From positions 124,001 through 188,000 of the forward strand of contig NZ_JAHSTW010000009.1 of the NCBI RefSeq assembly GCF_019145195.1: DNA of 64,000 nucleotides, given 5' to 3'. Each line of letters opens with the position of its first letter. Position 1 is the stretch's first letter. The notes under the pieces are model-generated. The model saw only the letters and a list, made by a program, of their open reading frames with translations. It made no database searches and was not told where the DNA came from. This DNA is from Pseudomonas siliginis. Its GTDB lineage: Bacteria; Pseudomonadota; Gammaproteobacteria; Pseudomonadales; Pseudomonadaceae. The position numbers and the translations under genes are program-made. This document shows, one piece after another, positions 25,232 to 33,603 of this stretch.

Positions 25232-25741
25232 TTAGAACGCGCCCATGTAATCGCGCTTGCCCACTTCAACACCGTTATGACGCAGCAGCGCGTAGGTGGT
25301 GGTGACGTGGAAGAAGAACTGCGGCAGGCCGTAAGTCAGCAGATACGCCTGACCACTGAAGCGCTTCTCCTTCGGCGTGCCCGGACGGGTCACGATTTCG
25401 ATGCCTTCCTTGCCATCGATCTGCTCTGGCTTGATCTCGCCGATGAAGGCCAGGACCTTGGCGATCAACGCTTGCAGCTCGGCAAAGGTGGTTTCAGTGT
25501 CGTCGTACTTCGGCAGTTCGACTTCGGCCAGACGCGCCGACACGCCTTTGGCGAAATCCACGGCGATCTGCACCTGACGCACCAGTGGGAACATGTCCGG
25601 GTACAGACGCGCTTGCAGGAAGACGCTCTGGTCGATGTTTTTCGCGCTGGCGTGGGCTTCGGCCTTTTTCAGCACATCGCTCAGGGCGTTGAGCATTTGT
25701 TGAAAAACCGGGACGGATGCGGCGTACAGTGAAATGGTCAT
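25232..25741 (-). CDS. DUF1993 family protein
   Basis: The 169-residue soluble protein matches the DUF1993 pattern as I remember it (YAASVPVFQQMLNAL at the start, RLYPDMFPLVRQVQIA, then LPQFFFHVTTTYALLRHNGV at the end). The family is a DinB-like four-helix bundle of unknown function. No partner genes adjoin it. Confidence 0.85.
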   Translation of the reverse strand: MTISLYAASVPVFQQMLNALSDVLKKAEAHASAKNIDQSVFLQARLYPDMFPLVRQVQIAVDFAKGVSARLAEVELPKYDDTETTFAELQALIAKVLAFIGEIKPEQIDGKEGIEIVTRPGTPKEKRFSGQAYLLTYGLPQFFFHVTTTYALLRHNGVEVGKRDYMGAF

Positions 25742-25866
25742 GGCAATCTCATGTGATGGCTGGGTAATACGTGGTGGCGATTATAGCCATGCTTGATGAG
25801 CACACGGCTTGCCTTTTGTTTGGCAAGGATTAGGCTAGGCGGCTTCGACTGCAGAGGGAACGCGCG

Positions 25867-26511
25867 ATGAGCAACGAACAAGAATCCACCTCCGAACAGC
25901 CACGGTTAAATGCCACGGAAATCCGCATTCTCGGTGCGCTGATCGAAAAACAGGCCACCAGCCCGGAAACCTATCCGCTGACCCTCAACGCGCTGGTGCT
26001 GGCCTGCAATCAGAAAACCAGTCGCGAACCGGTAATGAACCTCAATCAGGGTCAGGTCGGGCAGAGCCTGCGGGCGCTGGAGGGTCGTGGTTTCACCCGG
26101 CTGGTGATGGGCAGCCGTGCCGACCGCTGGGAGCACAAGGTAGACAAGGCGCTGGAACTGGTGCCGGCACAGGTGATTCTGACGGGTTTGATGTTTCTGC
26201 GCGGTCCGCAGACCGTCAACGAACTGCTGACCCGCAGCGGGCGCATGCACGAGTTCGAGGACGCCGAGCAGGTCGTGCATCAGCTTGAACGCCTGATCGC
26301 ACGCGGCCTGGCGGTGTTGATTCCGCGTCAGGCCGGGCAGCGTGAGGATCGCTACACCCATGCCTTGGGCGATCCGGCGGATATCGAGGCGATATTGGCG
26401 GCACGGCAGAATCCTGGGGAGCGCTCGAGCGCTGGCGTTTCCCTGGAGCGTATCGAGGAACTGGAAGCGCGGATCGCAGCGCTGGAAGAACGCCTGGCCC
26501 GCCTCGAATAA
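25867..26511 (+). CDS. YceH family (DUF480) protein
   Basis: The 214-residue protein carries two winged-helix modules; landmarks are LNATEIRILGALIEKQATSP, NQKTSREPVM and LLTRSGRMHEF. A C-terminal coiled coil (IEELEARIAALEERLARLE) follows. The family is widespread and may affect gene regulation, but its role is not established. AGAGGGAACGCGCG lies before the start. Confidence 0.88.
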   Translation: MSNEQESTSEQPRLNATEIRILGALIEKQATSPETYPLTLNALVLACNQKTSREPVMNLNQGQVGQSLRALEGRGFTRLVMGSRADRWEHKVDKALELVPAQVILTGLMFLRGPQTVNELLTRSGRMHEFEDAEQVVHQLERLIARGLAVLIPRQAGQREDRYTHALGDPADIEAILAARQNPGERSSAGVSLERIEELEARIAALEERLARLE

Positions 26512-26524
26512 TCGCAACAGAACC

Positions 26525-26617
26525 TCTGTGGGAGCGAGCCTGCTCGCGAAAGCGTAGTGTCAGTCACCACGATCTTGAATGACCCGCCGCCTTCGCGAGC
26601 AAGCTCGCTCCCACAGG
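26525..26617. repeat. REP pair (REPIN)
   Basis: Facing CTGTGGGAGCGAGCCTGCTC and GAGCAAGCTCGCTCCCACAG arms lie between the convergent YceH and cupin genes. Confidence 0.92.
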
Positions 26618-26639
26618 GGACATCTGCGAATTTCAGATT

Positions 26640-27158
26640 TTATTCCCCATCCCAATAATCCACCCCATCCACCTGCCGCGCGACAGCTACAAAGCCCGAG
26701 GCATTGCCCTCGGCATCCACCGTGAAATTATCCATCACCGCATACTTGTTCGAATCCGGGTACTCGCAGATCTCCGGCTGCTGCTGAGTGCTCACCGCCA
26801 GATAACGCAGTTCGCCCGCGCTGGTATTGATGATCTGATGCGCCTTCTCGGGTCCGCCCGGTGGGCAGGCGATCACATCACCGGCGCGGATCGGAAAACG
26901 CTCGCCTCCCAACCGCACCTCGCCCTCCCCGGCCACCACGTAGAACATCTCCTCATTGACCCGATGGCTGTGGAATGGACTGCCGCGCATGCCCGCTGGC
27001 AGTGCATACAGGCGATAACCGAGTTTCTGCGCACCGAGTTGCTGACCGATCCGCGCGATACGCTGCTGATAACGCCCGGCGGTGTCGCCTTCAGGGGCCA
27101 GGGCTTCGGGAAGGGCTTCGAGTTCGACCTCGTTGAGATTGAGGATGGGCGGATGCAT
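26640..27158 (-). CDS. Cupin domain protein
   Basis: The 172-residue protein has a single cupin barrel: motif 1 is FHSHRVNEEMFYVVAGEGEV and motif 2 GDVIACPPGGPEKAHQI, giving the His/Glu metal ligands. The end (ANGFVAVARQVDGVDYWDGE type) resembles sugar-phosphate isomerase-like or oxalate-type cupins annotated only as family members. Substrate unknown. Confidence 0.82.
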   Translation of the reverse strand: MHPPILNLNEVELEALPEALAPEGDTAGRYQQRIARIGQQLGAQKLGYRLYALPAGMRGSPFHSHRVNEEMFYVVAGEGEVRLGGERFPIRAGDVIACPPGGPEKAHQIINTSAGELRYLAVSTQQQPEICEYPDSNKYAVMDNFTVDAEGNASGFVAVARQVDGVDYWDGE

Positions 27159-27244
27159 GGGCGGCCTCGGTTATGGTTTTTGTGATGAGCACGTCTGTGC
27201 GTGCTGGCGAGGATTATAGATAGTGATCCAGAACCGCAGCGCGG

Positions 27245-27332
27245 CCTTCGCGAGCAGGCTCGCTCCCACCTTCAATCGCATTCCAACTGGAGGAACACGC
27301 TCAATCTGTGGGAGCGAGCCTGCTCGCGAAGA
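27245..27332. repeat. REP pair in outward orientation
   Basis: Here the arms are reversed relative to the usual pair: TTCGCGAGCAGGCTCGCTCC comes first (27246-27270) and CTGTGGGAGCGAGCCTGCTC second (27305-27332). Confidence 0.9.
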
Positions 27333-27358
27333 GGCCAGCCCAGCCACTAAAAGATCAA

Positions 27359-28177
27359 TCAGCTGCGCGCAAAATCCACCGCCGCCGCAAACTGCGCCTC
27401 ATTCGGCCGCACCCCGGTGTACAGGACAAATTGCTCCAGCGCCTGAATCGCAATCACCTCAAGCCCGGTAATCACTCGCTTGCCCTCGGCCCGCGCCCGC
27501 ACGATCAGCGGCGTCTCCGAAGGGATCGCCACCACGTCGAATACAGTCTCAGCCGCTTTGATCACTTCAGGCTCGAACGCCAGTTGCCCCGCCTCCGGCC
27601 CGCCGTCCATGCCTACCGGGGTGACATTGATCAGCATCTGCGGGCGCTCGTCACCCAGCTCGGCCTGCCAGCGATAACCCAGCGAATCCGCCAGGGCGCG
27701 CCCGGCCCGCTCGTTACGGGCGACCATCAAACCGTTCTTGTAGCCACCATCGCGCAGGGCGCTGGCCACCGCTTTGGCCATGCCGCCGCTGCCACGCAGC
27801 GCGAAGGTGGAATCCTTCGGCACCGCGTGGCTTTCCAGCAATTGCGCGACGGCGATGTAATCGGTGTTGTAGGCCTTGAGGTGGCCGCCAGTGTTGACGA
27901 TGGTGTTGATCGACTGGATCGCCGCCGCCGACGCATCCAGCTCATCGACCAGCGCAATGCAGGCTTCCTTGAACGGCATCGACACGCCGCAGCCGCGAAT
28001 GCCCAGTGCCCGAATGCCACCGACCGCGCCGGTCAGGTCCTGGCTGCTGAACGCCTTGTAGTAGAAATTCAGGCCCAGCTGTTCATACAAATGGTTGTGA
28101 AAACGCAGACCGAAATTCCCCGGGCGCCCCGACAGGGACATGCACAGTTGGGTGTCTTTGTTCGGGTTCATCTGCAT
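27359..28177 (-). CDS. Shikimate 5-dehydrogenase-like enzyme (SdhL type)
   Basis: The 272-residue protein has the AroE fold. The substrate site shows SLSGRP (the S-x-S pair), MPFKEAC with the catalytic Lys, and YNTDYIAV with the catalytic Asp. The cofactor loop is RGSGGMAKAV. It lacks the GNPVxHSxSP start of true AroE and resembles the SdhL/HI0607 class, which has low shikimate activity and unclear physiological substrate. It is probably a second, non-biosynthetic dehydrogenase. No aro neighbours. Confidence 0.82.
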   Translation of the reverse strand: MQMNPNKDTQLCMSLSGRPGNFGLRFHNHLYEQLGLNFYYKAFSSQDLTGAVGGIRALGIRGCGVSMPFKEACIALVDELDASAAAIQSINTIVNTGGHLKAYNTDYIAVAQLLESHAVPKDSTFALRGSGGMAKAVASALRDGGYKNGLMVARNERAGRALADSLGYRWQAELGDERPQMLINVTPVGMDGGPEAGQLAFEPEVIKAAETVFDVVAIPSETPLIVRARAEGKRVITGLEVIAIQALEQFVLYTGVRPNEAQFAAAVDFARS

Positions 28178-28420
28178 GAAACTTCTCCTTCAAACGCACT
28201 TTCGGATGGACGGGATTGGCCAGCCCACCGGGTTCTGAATCATCATTGAGGCTTGTCTGTGGCGCCGCGCTGCCGGGTAAAGAAGCCGCTACAGACCTTA
28301 CACAAAATTTACCCAGCGGCTGTGCTGAATTTCGCAATTTTGCTGTCTTAGCTGTATCCCCGCGACAACTGTGGGCCTGATTCAGGCCGCGGCGCCGGGT
28401 CGAAGAACCGAGGACTTATC

Positions 28421-28801
28421 ATGATTCGTAAACTTCCCATCATGGCTTTGTTGATTGGCGCACTTGCCGTCACCGGCCAGGCTGAAGCGGGTGGTGGCCA
28501 TGGCTGGCAGGGCCCTGCAGTGTTTGGCGCGATCGTCGGCTCGGCCATCATCGGCTCGGCACTGATCAACCAGGATCGGCCGGTGTACGTGCAGCAGCAG
28601 CCGGTTTATGTACAGCCGCAACCGGTCTACGTGCAGCAACCGCCACCGCCGGTCTATTACCAGCCGGCGCCGGTTTATGTGCAGCAACCGGTCTACGTGC
28701 AGCCGGCCCCCGTCTACTACGGCCCGCCTCGCGGTTATTACGGTCGCCCCCACGGCTACTACGGCGGCCCGCATGGCTACTACGGCGGTCCACGCTGGTA
28801 A
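28421..28801 (+). CDS. Exported Tyr/Pro/Gly repeat protein
   Basis: The 126-residue product has a signal peptide (about 1-23, ending QAEA), a short glycine-rich hydrophobic segment (FGAIVGSAIIGSALI) and then about ten degenerate PVYVQQ/PVYVQP units, ending in GYYGG repeats. It looks like an envelope or surface protein of low complexity. Function unknown. A terminator follows directly. Confidence 0.8.
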   Translation: MIRKLPIMALLIGALAVTGQAEAGGGHGWQGPAVFGAIVGSAIIGSALINQDRPVYVQQQPVYVQPQPVYVQQPPPPVYYQPAPVYVQQPVYVQPAPVYYGPPRGYYGRPHGYYGGPHGYYGGPRW

Positions 28802-28810
28802 GCGCAACAC

Positions 28811-28840
28811 AGAGCCCCGTTTTCAAGCGGGGCTTTTTTA
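28811..28840 (+). terminator. Terminator of the repeat protein gene
   Basis: AGCCCCG pairs with CGGGGCT across an 8-base loop, followed by TTTTT. Confidence 0.88.
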
Positions 28841-29030
28841 TGACCGCTGGTCGGCCAACGTCTGAAAAAATCTCGCCAAGGTCGCTGTGAGGACAGTTCG
28901 AGCAGCTAAAGTCGGCATGATGGAATCGACCGTTGGGCTTTTTTCATCAAACGGTCACCGCTTTGTCATGACGGAACCGCAATCTGAATCCGTCCGTAAA
29001 CAACAGATCGATAACAACAAGGACGACTGT

Positions 29031-29225
29031 ATGCCCACACAAAACCCGCACCGCATCGTCGGTCTGTGCACCTCGAACAAGGTGTACAGCGCGCTCACCG
29101 AGCTCAAGCACCTGGAAGGCCATCGCTGCGCCAAGCTGCTGTCCCTGCTCGCCGAAAACCTGGTGCACAAGGGCCTGCTCAATGAGCGCGAAGTCATGCA
29201 CATGCTCGATCAAGTGGTCGAATGA
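29031..29225 (+). CDS. Small conserved-looking protein (64 aa)
   Basis: A 64-residue soluble product (MPTQNPHRIVGLCTSNKVYS at the start) rich in Leu, with an amphipathic helix (ELKHLEGHRCAKLLSLLAEN). AAGGACG precedes ATG 29031. The frame stays open upstream, including an ATG at 28968, but without a ribosome site. Not recognised. Confidence 0.65.
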   Translation: MPTQNPHRIVGLCTSNKVYSALTELKHLEGHRCAKLLSLLAENLVHKGLLNEREVMHMLDQVVE

Positions 29226-29328
29226 CGCCAGACCTCACTGGCATCAATGACCACTATCGAAAGCGTTGATTGTCCGTCGTGCCGGCAAATCCCTAAGGTA
29301 GCCCCATCAGTTTGATGGAGGTTTCCCC

Positions 29329-29511
29329 ATGGCACAGGTTCAAATCATGTCGGTGATCGGCAGCGCAGTTCCCGCTTCGCTGCGTGCATCCGGTTTGCTC
29401 GCTTGCTGGTATCTGGTGCGCGATGGCGAGCCGATCAGCGGCCCGCTCACCTCGTTACCAGCAGCGCAGGCCTTGTCGCAACAGGTCGCCAGCAGCACGT
29501 TTCACGCTTAG
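29329..29511 (+). CDS. Small protein (60 aa)
   Basis: A 60-residue product (MAQVQIMSVIGSAVPASLRA at the start) with GGAGGTTTCCCC before the ATG, a strong ribosome site. It contains CWYLVRDGEPISGPL. Its 3' end overlaps the convergent AI-2E family gene by 4 bases. No function recognised. Confidence 0.6.
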   Translation: MAQVQIMSVIGSAVPASLRASGLLACWYLVRDGEPISGPLTSLPAAQALSQQVASSTFHA

Positions 29512-30569
29512 GGCAGTTGCACCTTGGGCTTGGTCTCGACGAACAGCGCCCAGCTCGACAGGAACAATGCGGCAATCAGCGGCCCGATCACAAAGCCGTT
29601 GAGGCCGAAGACCGCGAGGCCGCCGAGGGTGGAAACCAGAATCAGGTAATCGGGCATTTTCGTATCCTTGCCCACCATAATCGGGCGCAGCACGTTGTCG
29701 ACCAGGCCGATCACGAATACGCCGAACAAGCCCAGCACCACGCCCTGCCAGATCATGCCGCTGAGCAGGAAGTACACCGCCACCGGCGCCCAGACAATCC
29801 CCGCGCCCACCGCTGGCAACAGCGACAGAAACGCCATCAGTACCGCCCAGAGCAATGCGCTGGGAATGTCGAGAAACCAGAAAATCAGCCCGCCCAGCGC
29901 GCCTTGGGTCACGGCCACGACCACGTTGCCCTTGACCGTGGCACGCACCACGCGGTTGAACTTCAGTTGCAGGCGGCGCTTGTGGTTTTCTTCCAGCGGC
30001 ACGGCAGTGCGCATCTTGCGCGCCAGCTCGGGGCCGTCACGCAGAAAGAAAAACAGCAGATAGAGCATGATGAAAAAGCTCACCACGAATTCGAACGTGC
30101 CCTGGCCGAAACTGAACGCCTGAGTCGCCAGCACCTGGCTGCCCTGCATCGCCGCTTTGACGATCTTCTCGCGCAAGCTGTCGAGTTCGCCCATGCCAAA
30201 GCGGTCGAGCAAGTGCTGAAAGTACGGCGGCAGGCTGTGCTTGAACTGCGCCAGATAGGCAGCAATATCCAGCTCGCCACTTTCGATGTTCTTGTAGACC
30301 GTCGCGCCTTCCTGGACCAGCAGGATGCTGACGATGATCACCGGCAGAATCGCGACCACCAGGCACAGGCTCAAGGTGCACAGCGACGTCACGTTGCGTT
30401 GCCAGCCGAACTTCTGCTGCAAACTGCGCTGTACCGGCGCAAACAGAATGCCGAGGATGACAGCCCAGAACACCGCGCCGTAGAACGGCAGCAGAATCCA
30501 GATAAAGGCCACCGTGACCAGCACCAGCAGCACTGTCAGGGATTTGAATTGCAGACTCTTTTCGTTCAT
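29508..30569 (-). CDS. AI-2E family transporter (PerM/YdiK-like)
   Basis: The 353-residue membrane protein has about eight helices with the UPF0118 pattern (VTVAFIWILLPFYGAVFWAV near the start, a central soluble loop, and LPAVGAGIVWAPVAVYFLL with GLVDNVLRPIMVGKD near the end). Family members export AI-2 or act as Na+/H+ antiporters; the substrate here is not known. Confidence 0.87.
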   Translation of the reverse strand: MNEKSLQFKSLTVLLVLVTVAFIWILLPFYGAVFWAVILGILFAPVQRSLQQKFGWQRNVTSLCTLSLCLVVAILPVIIVSILLVQEGATVYKNIESGELDIAAYLAQFKHSLPPYFQHLLDRFGMGELDSLREKIVKAAMQGSQVLATQAFSFGQGTFEFVVSFFIMLYLLFFFLRDGPELARKMRTAVPLEENHKRRLQLKFNRVVRATVKGNVVVAVTQGALGGLIFWFLDIPSALLWAVLMAFLSLLPAVGAGIVWAPVAVYFLLSGMIWQGVVLGLFGVFVIGLVDNVLRPIMVGKDTKMPDYLILVSTLGGLAVFGLNGFVIGPLIAALFLSSWALFVETKPKVQLP

Positions 30570-30725
30570 ATCCGGTCCATGTCAGTCAGGCGTCACGCAC
30601 GCCCGCCCCACTTAGTCAGCCGCCGAGCGCGCGAGTGCCATGTTTATTCATGGAGCATAGATCCAGATCAATAAACCCTCGCAACAGCTGCCCTACCCTG
30701 CGCGGCTTTTGCGACCGACACCCAA

Positions 30726-32054
30726 ATGCCAACTCTCATCGCCCCCGAGCTTCTCGCCCCCGCCGGCACCCTGAAAAACATGCGTTACGCGTTCGCTTAT
30801 GGCGCCGATGCGGTCTACGCCGGCCAGCCGCGCTACAGCCTGCGGGTGCGCAACAACGAGTTCGATCATGCCAACCTGGCGCTGGGCATCCGTGAGGCGC
30901 AGGCGCAGGGCAAGCGTTTCTACGTTGTGGTCAACATCGCCCCGCACAACGCCAAGCTGAAGACGTTTCTCAAGGATCTGGCGCCAGTGATCGAGATGGC
31001 ACCGGATGCGCTGATCATGTCCGACCCGGGCCTGATCATGCTGGTGCGCCGGCATTTTCCACAGATGCCGATTCATCTTTCGGTGCAGGCCAACACGGTG
31101 AATTGGGCGAGCGTCGAGTTCTGGCAGCAACAGGGGCTGAGCCGGGTCATTCTGTCGCGCGAACTGTCCCTCGAAGAAATCGGTGAAATCCGCGAACAGG
31201 TGCCGGGCATGGAGCTGGAGGTGTTCGTGCATGGCGCGCTGTGCATGGCCTATTCCGGGCGCTGCCTGCTTTCCGGTTACATGAACAAACGCGATGCCAA
31301 TCAGGGCACCTGCACCAACGCCTGCCGCTGGAAGTACACGGCGCAAGAAGCCACGGAAAACCAGCTCGGCGAGATCGTCCAGACCTTTCAGCCCGAGCCG
31401 ACGCTGGGTCTCGGCGCACCGACCGATCAAGTCTTCCTGCTCCAGGAAGCCAATCGCCCCGACGAATTGATGCCGGCGTTCGAAGACGAACACGGCACCT
31501 ACATCATGAACGCCAAGGATCTGCGCGCGGTGCAGCATGTCGAGCGCCTGACGCGCATGGGTGTTCATTCATTGAAGATCGAAGGCCGGACCAAATCGCA
31601 TTTCTACTGCGCGCGCACCACCCAGGTATATCGCCGCGCGATCGATGATGCCGTGGCCGGGCGCGAATTTGATCGCAGCCTGATGCTGGATCTGGAATCG
31701 CTGGCCCAGCGTGGCTACACCGAAGGTTTTCTGCGCCGCCATGTGCACGACGAATATCAGAACTATCAGCACGGCAGTTCGGTGTCGGAGCGTCAGCAGT
31801 TCGTTGGCGAGCTGACCGGCGAGCGCCGGGATCGCCTGGCCGAAGTGAAAGTGAAGAATCGTTTTGCCGTGGGCGATCATCTGGAACTGATGACGCCCAA
31901 GGGCAATTTCCATTTTGATCTGCATGAATTGCAGAGTGTCGGCGGCCAAGCGATCGAGGTGGCGCCGGGGGATGGGCATACGGTGTACGTGCCGATACCG
32001 GACGCGGTGGATTTGCGCTTTGGGTTGTTGATGCGGGATTTGCGTGTTGGTTGA
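30726..32054 (+). CDS. trhP: Peptidase U32 family tRNA hydroxylation protein
   Basis: The 442-residue protein is near-collinear with E. coli YegQ/TrhP as I remember it: LLAPAGTLKNMRYAFAYGAD at the start, LSVQANTVNWASVEFWQQ, and a Cys-rich stretch (CMAYSGRCLLSGYMNKRD, then CTNACRW) that holds the likely Fe-S cluster. TrhP takes part in forming 5-hydroxyuridine at the wobble base of some tRNAs, with prephenate as donor. Formerly called a collagenase-like protease. It stands alone here. Confidence 0.92.
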   Translation: MPTLIAPELLAPAGTLKNMRYAFAYGADAVYAGQPRYSLRVRNNEFDHANLALGIREAQAQGKRFYVVVNIAPHNAKLKTFLKDLAPVIEMAPDALIMSDPGLIMLVRRHFPQMPIHLSVQANTVNWASVEFWQQQGLSRVILSRELSLEEIGEIREQVPGMELEVFVHGALCMAYSGRCLLSGYMNKRDANQGTCTNACRWKYTAQEATENQLGEIVQTFQPEPTLGLGAPTDQVFLLQEANRPDELMPAFEDEHGTYIMNAKDLRAVQHVERLTRMGVHSLKIEGRTKSHFYCARTTQVYRRAIDDAVAGREFDRSLMLDLESLAQRGYTEGFLRRHVHDEYQNYQHGSSVSERQQFVGELTGERRDRLAEVKVKNRFAVGDHLELMTPKGNFHFDLHELQSVGGQAIEVAPGDGHTVYVPIPDAVDLRFGLLMRDLRVG

Positions 32055-32113
32055 CTGGCGATCTTGTCTGGCACTCGCAGCATGGCCGTGATTTGCTGCG
32101 AAGCCGATGCCGT

Positions 32114-32182
32114 CTTCGCGAGCAGGCTCGCTCCCACAGGGAGTTTGTGTCATCCACTGTGGGAGCGAGCCTGATCGCGAAG
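32114..32182. repeat. REP pair in outward orientation
   Basis: TTCGCGAGCAGGCTCGCTCC at 32114-32140 and CTGTGGGAGCGAGCCTGATC at 32157-32182. The short spacer of 16 bases and reversed order distinguish it from the usual REPIN. Confidence 0.9.
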
Positions 32183-32212
32183 AGGCCGGCAACCTCACCA
32201 AAAAACCAGACC

Positions 32213-32443
32213 TCAGCGCAAATCATCCGACAACGGCGTCGGCTCATCCGCTGGCGGCACATCCTCGTCATCCGGCGGATCCTTCCAGTCATCCGGGCGG
32301 TCGGCATCGCTCAACGGGTCGCGGCCCGGGTCCATGCCCGGCGGTGCGTCGTGATCGCTCAGGGTCGGCTCGTCAGTGCCGGATACGGGGCGGGTCTGGT
32401 CGGTGGGCGCCATGCCACCGGGAACAAGCGAGTCATCAGCCAT
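32213..32443 (-). CDS. Small acidic Pro/Asp-rich protein, third member
   Basis: A 76-residue product, MADDSLVPGGMAPTDQTRPV at the start, with GRDPLSDADRPDD and PLSDDLR near the end. GAGGTGCAGC precedes ATG 32443. It shares composition and DPxSD motifs with the two genes near 18.6-19.0 kb. Likely disordered; function unknown. Confidence 0.7.
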   Translation of the reverse strand: MADDSLVPGGMAPTDQTRPVSGTDEPTLSDHDAPPGMDPGRDPLSDADRPDDWKDPPDDEDVPPADEPTPLSDDLR

Positions 32444-32534
32444 GCTGCACCTCACAATACTGGCCCGGATTATCCGGGGCGTATTGTTTGGAAGCGCGAC
32501 CTTTGACGGCGTGCGATAGATCAGACCAGCGGCA

Positions 32535-33248
32535 TCAGCCTTGGGCGATAAAGCGATCGCGACTGTTGGTCAGGTGCAGCCACATCGCGGCGCGGGCGGC
32601 ATCGGCGTCCTGGCGCTTGATCGCATTCAGAATCGCCTCGTGTTCCAGATTGGCCAAGTGCCCGAGCTTGCTCAGATCCGCCGCGCCGCGCTCGGCGGCA
32701 TTCAGGCGATTGCGCGGGATCATCGCACTGCCCAGGTGCTGCATGATCTCGCTGAAGCAAGCGTTACCGGTGGCCTCGGCGATCAGCAGATGGAAACGCC
32801 GATCGGCCTCCACGCAGCTGTCATTGTTTGCCAGCAGCCGTTGATAGTCGTCCAGCGCCTGACGCATCTGCTGCACCTGCTGCTCACTGCGCCGCTGCGC
32901 CGCCAGCGCCGCCGCTTGCGTCTCCAGGCCCATGCGCAACTCGAGAATGCTGCGCACGCCGAGCGCCGTGTCGACGTTCAGGCGCAGGCCCTGCTCCGCT
33001 GCGCGCTCGATGACGAAAGTACCGATGCCGTGGCGCGTCTCGACCAGCCCCGAGGCCTGCAACTTGGAAATGGCCTCGCGCACCACCGTGCGGCTGACGC
33101 CGTGCTCCTGAACGATGGAGTTCTCCGAAGGCAGCTTGTCACCGGGCGACAGTTGTCCGAGCAGGATGCTCTGGGTGAGCTTTTCCACCAGGTCATGAGC
33201 GAGGTTGTGCGTGCGTTTGCGCGCGGGCGCGTCGAGGTCTTCTTGCAT
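32535..33248 (-). CDS. GntR/FadR family regulator of the D-glucarate locus
   Basis: The 237-residue regulator has an N-terminal winged helix (LPSENSIVQEHGVSRTVVRE) and a C-terminal all-helical FCD domain with metal/ligand histidines (RRFHLLIAEATGN; LEHEAILNAIK). It is divergent from gudP-gudD. Three TTGTnnGACAA-like sites in the intervening region are plausible operators, so it probably represses the glucarate genes until the sugar acid is present. Confidence 0.87.
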   Translation of the reverse strand: MQEDLDAPARKRTHNLAHDLVEKLTQSILLGQLSPGDKLPSENSIVQEHGVSRTVVREAISKLQASGLVETRHGIGTFVIERAAEQGLRLNVDTALGVRSILELRMGLETQAAALAAQRRSEQQVQQMRQALDDYQRLLANNDSCVEADRRFHLLIAEATGNACFSEIMQHLGSAMIPRNRLNAAERGAADLSKLGHLANLEHEAILNAIKRQDADAARAAMWLHLTNSRDRFIAQG

Positions 33249-33334
33249 GATCGGTTCCGGTGATCGGGGCTTGCCGATCGTAGCACTGCGGAATGACGGT
33301 TGAGATGGATTTTAGCGGTCGATGGGCCATCAAC

Positions 33335-33345
33335 TTGTATGACAA
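33335..33345. promoter_or_regulatory. Candidate FadR-type operator 1
   Basis: TTGTATGACAA is a palindromic TTGT-N3-ACAA site of the kind bound by FadR-subfamily GntR regulators, 87 bases before the regulator's own start. Confidence 0.6.
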
Positions 33346-33511
33346 CACTCAATTACGTCGAATATTTTCGATCGCCTGCCATCATGCACTACCATTCATA
33401 TCTCAAAAAAGCGCTCCGCTCGACTGGCTCAACGATCAATAAATACGAGCTTAAATCTTGTTTTCGCATAAGAAACCGAACAATCAGAAGAATTTAATCG
33501 CCCCTCCCCAC

Positions 33512-33522
33512 TTGTAGGACAA
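33512..33522. promoter_or_regulatory. Candidate FadR-type operator 2
   Basis: TTGTAGGACAA repeats the TTGT-N3-ACAA pattern about 80 bases before gudP. Confidence 0.6.
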
Positions 33523-33532
33523 AAAATTACGG

Positions 33533-33543
33533 TTGTATGATGT
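33533..33543. promoter_or_regulatory. Candidate half operator 3
   Basis: TTGTATGATGT matches the left seven bases of operator 1 exactly and lies 21 bases (two helical turns) after operator 2. Confidence 0.45.
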
Positions 33544-33603
33544 CTAGCAACAACGCAGCACACAGTCCTACCCGCATAAAAATAATCAGTGGGAGAAACA
33601 TCA

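Larger units (their letters stand above)
33249..33603. promoter_or_regulatory. Regulator / gudP intergenic control region
   Basis: 355 bases, more AT-rich than the neighbours. It carries the three candidate operators listed separately and no convincing gene; short frames here lack ribosome sites. Confidence 0.65.
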
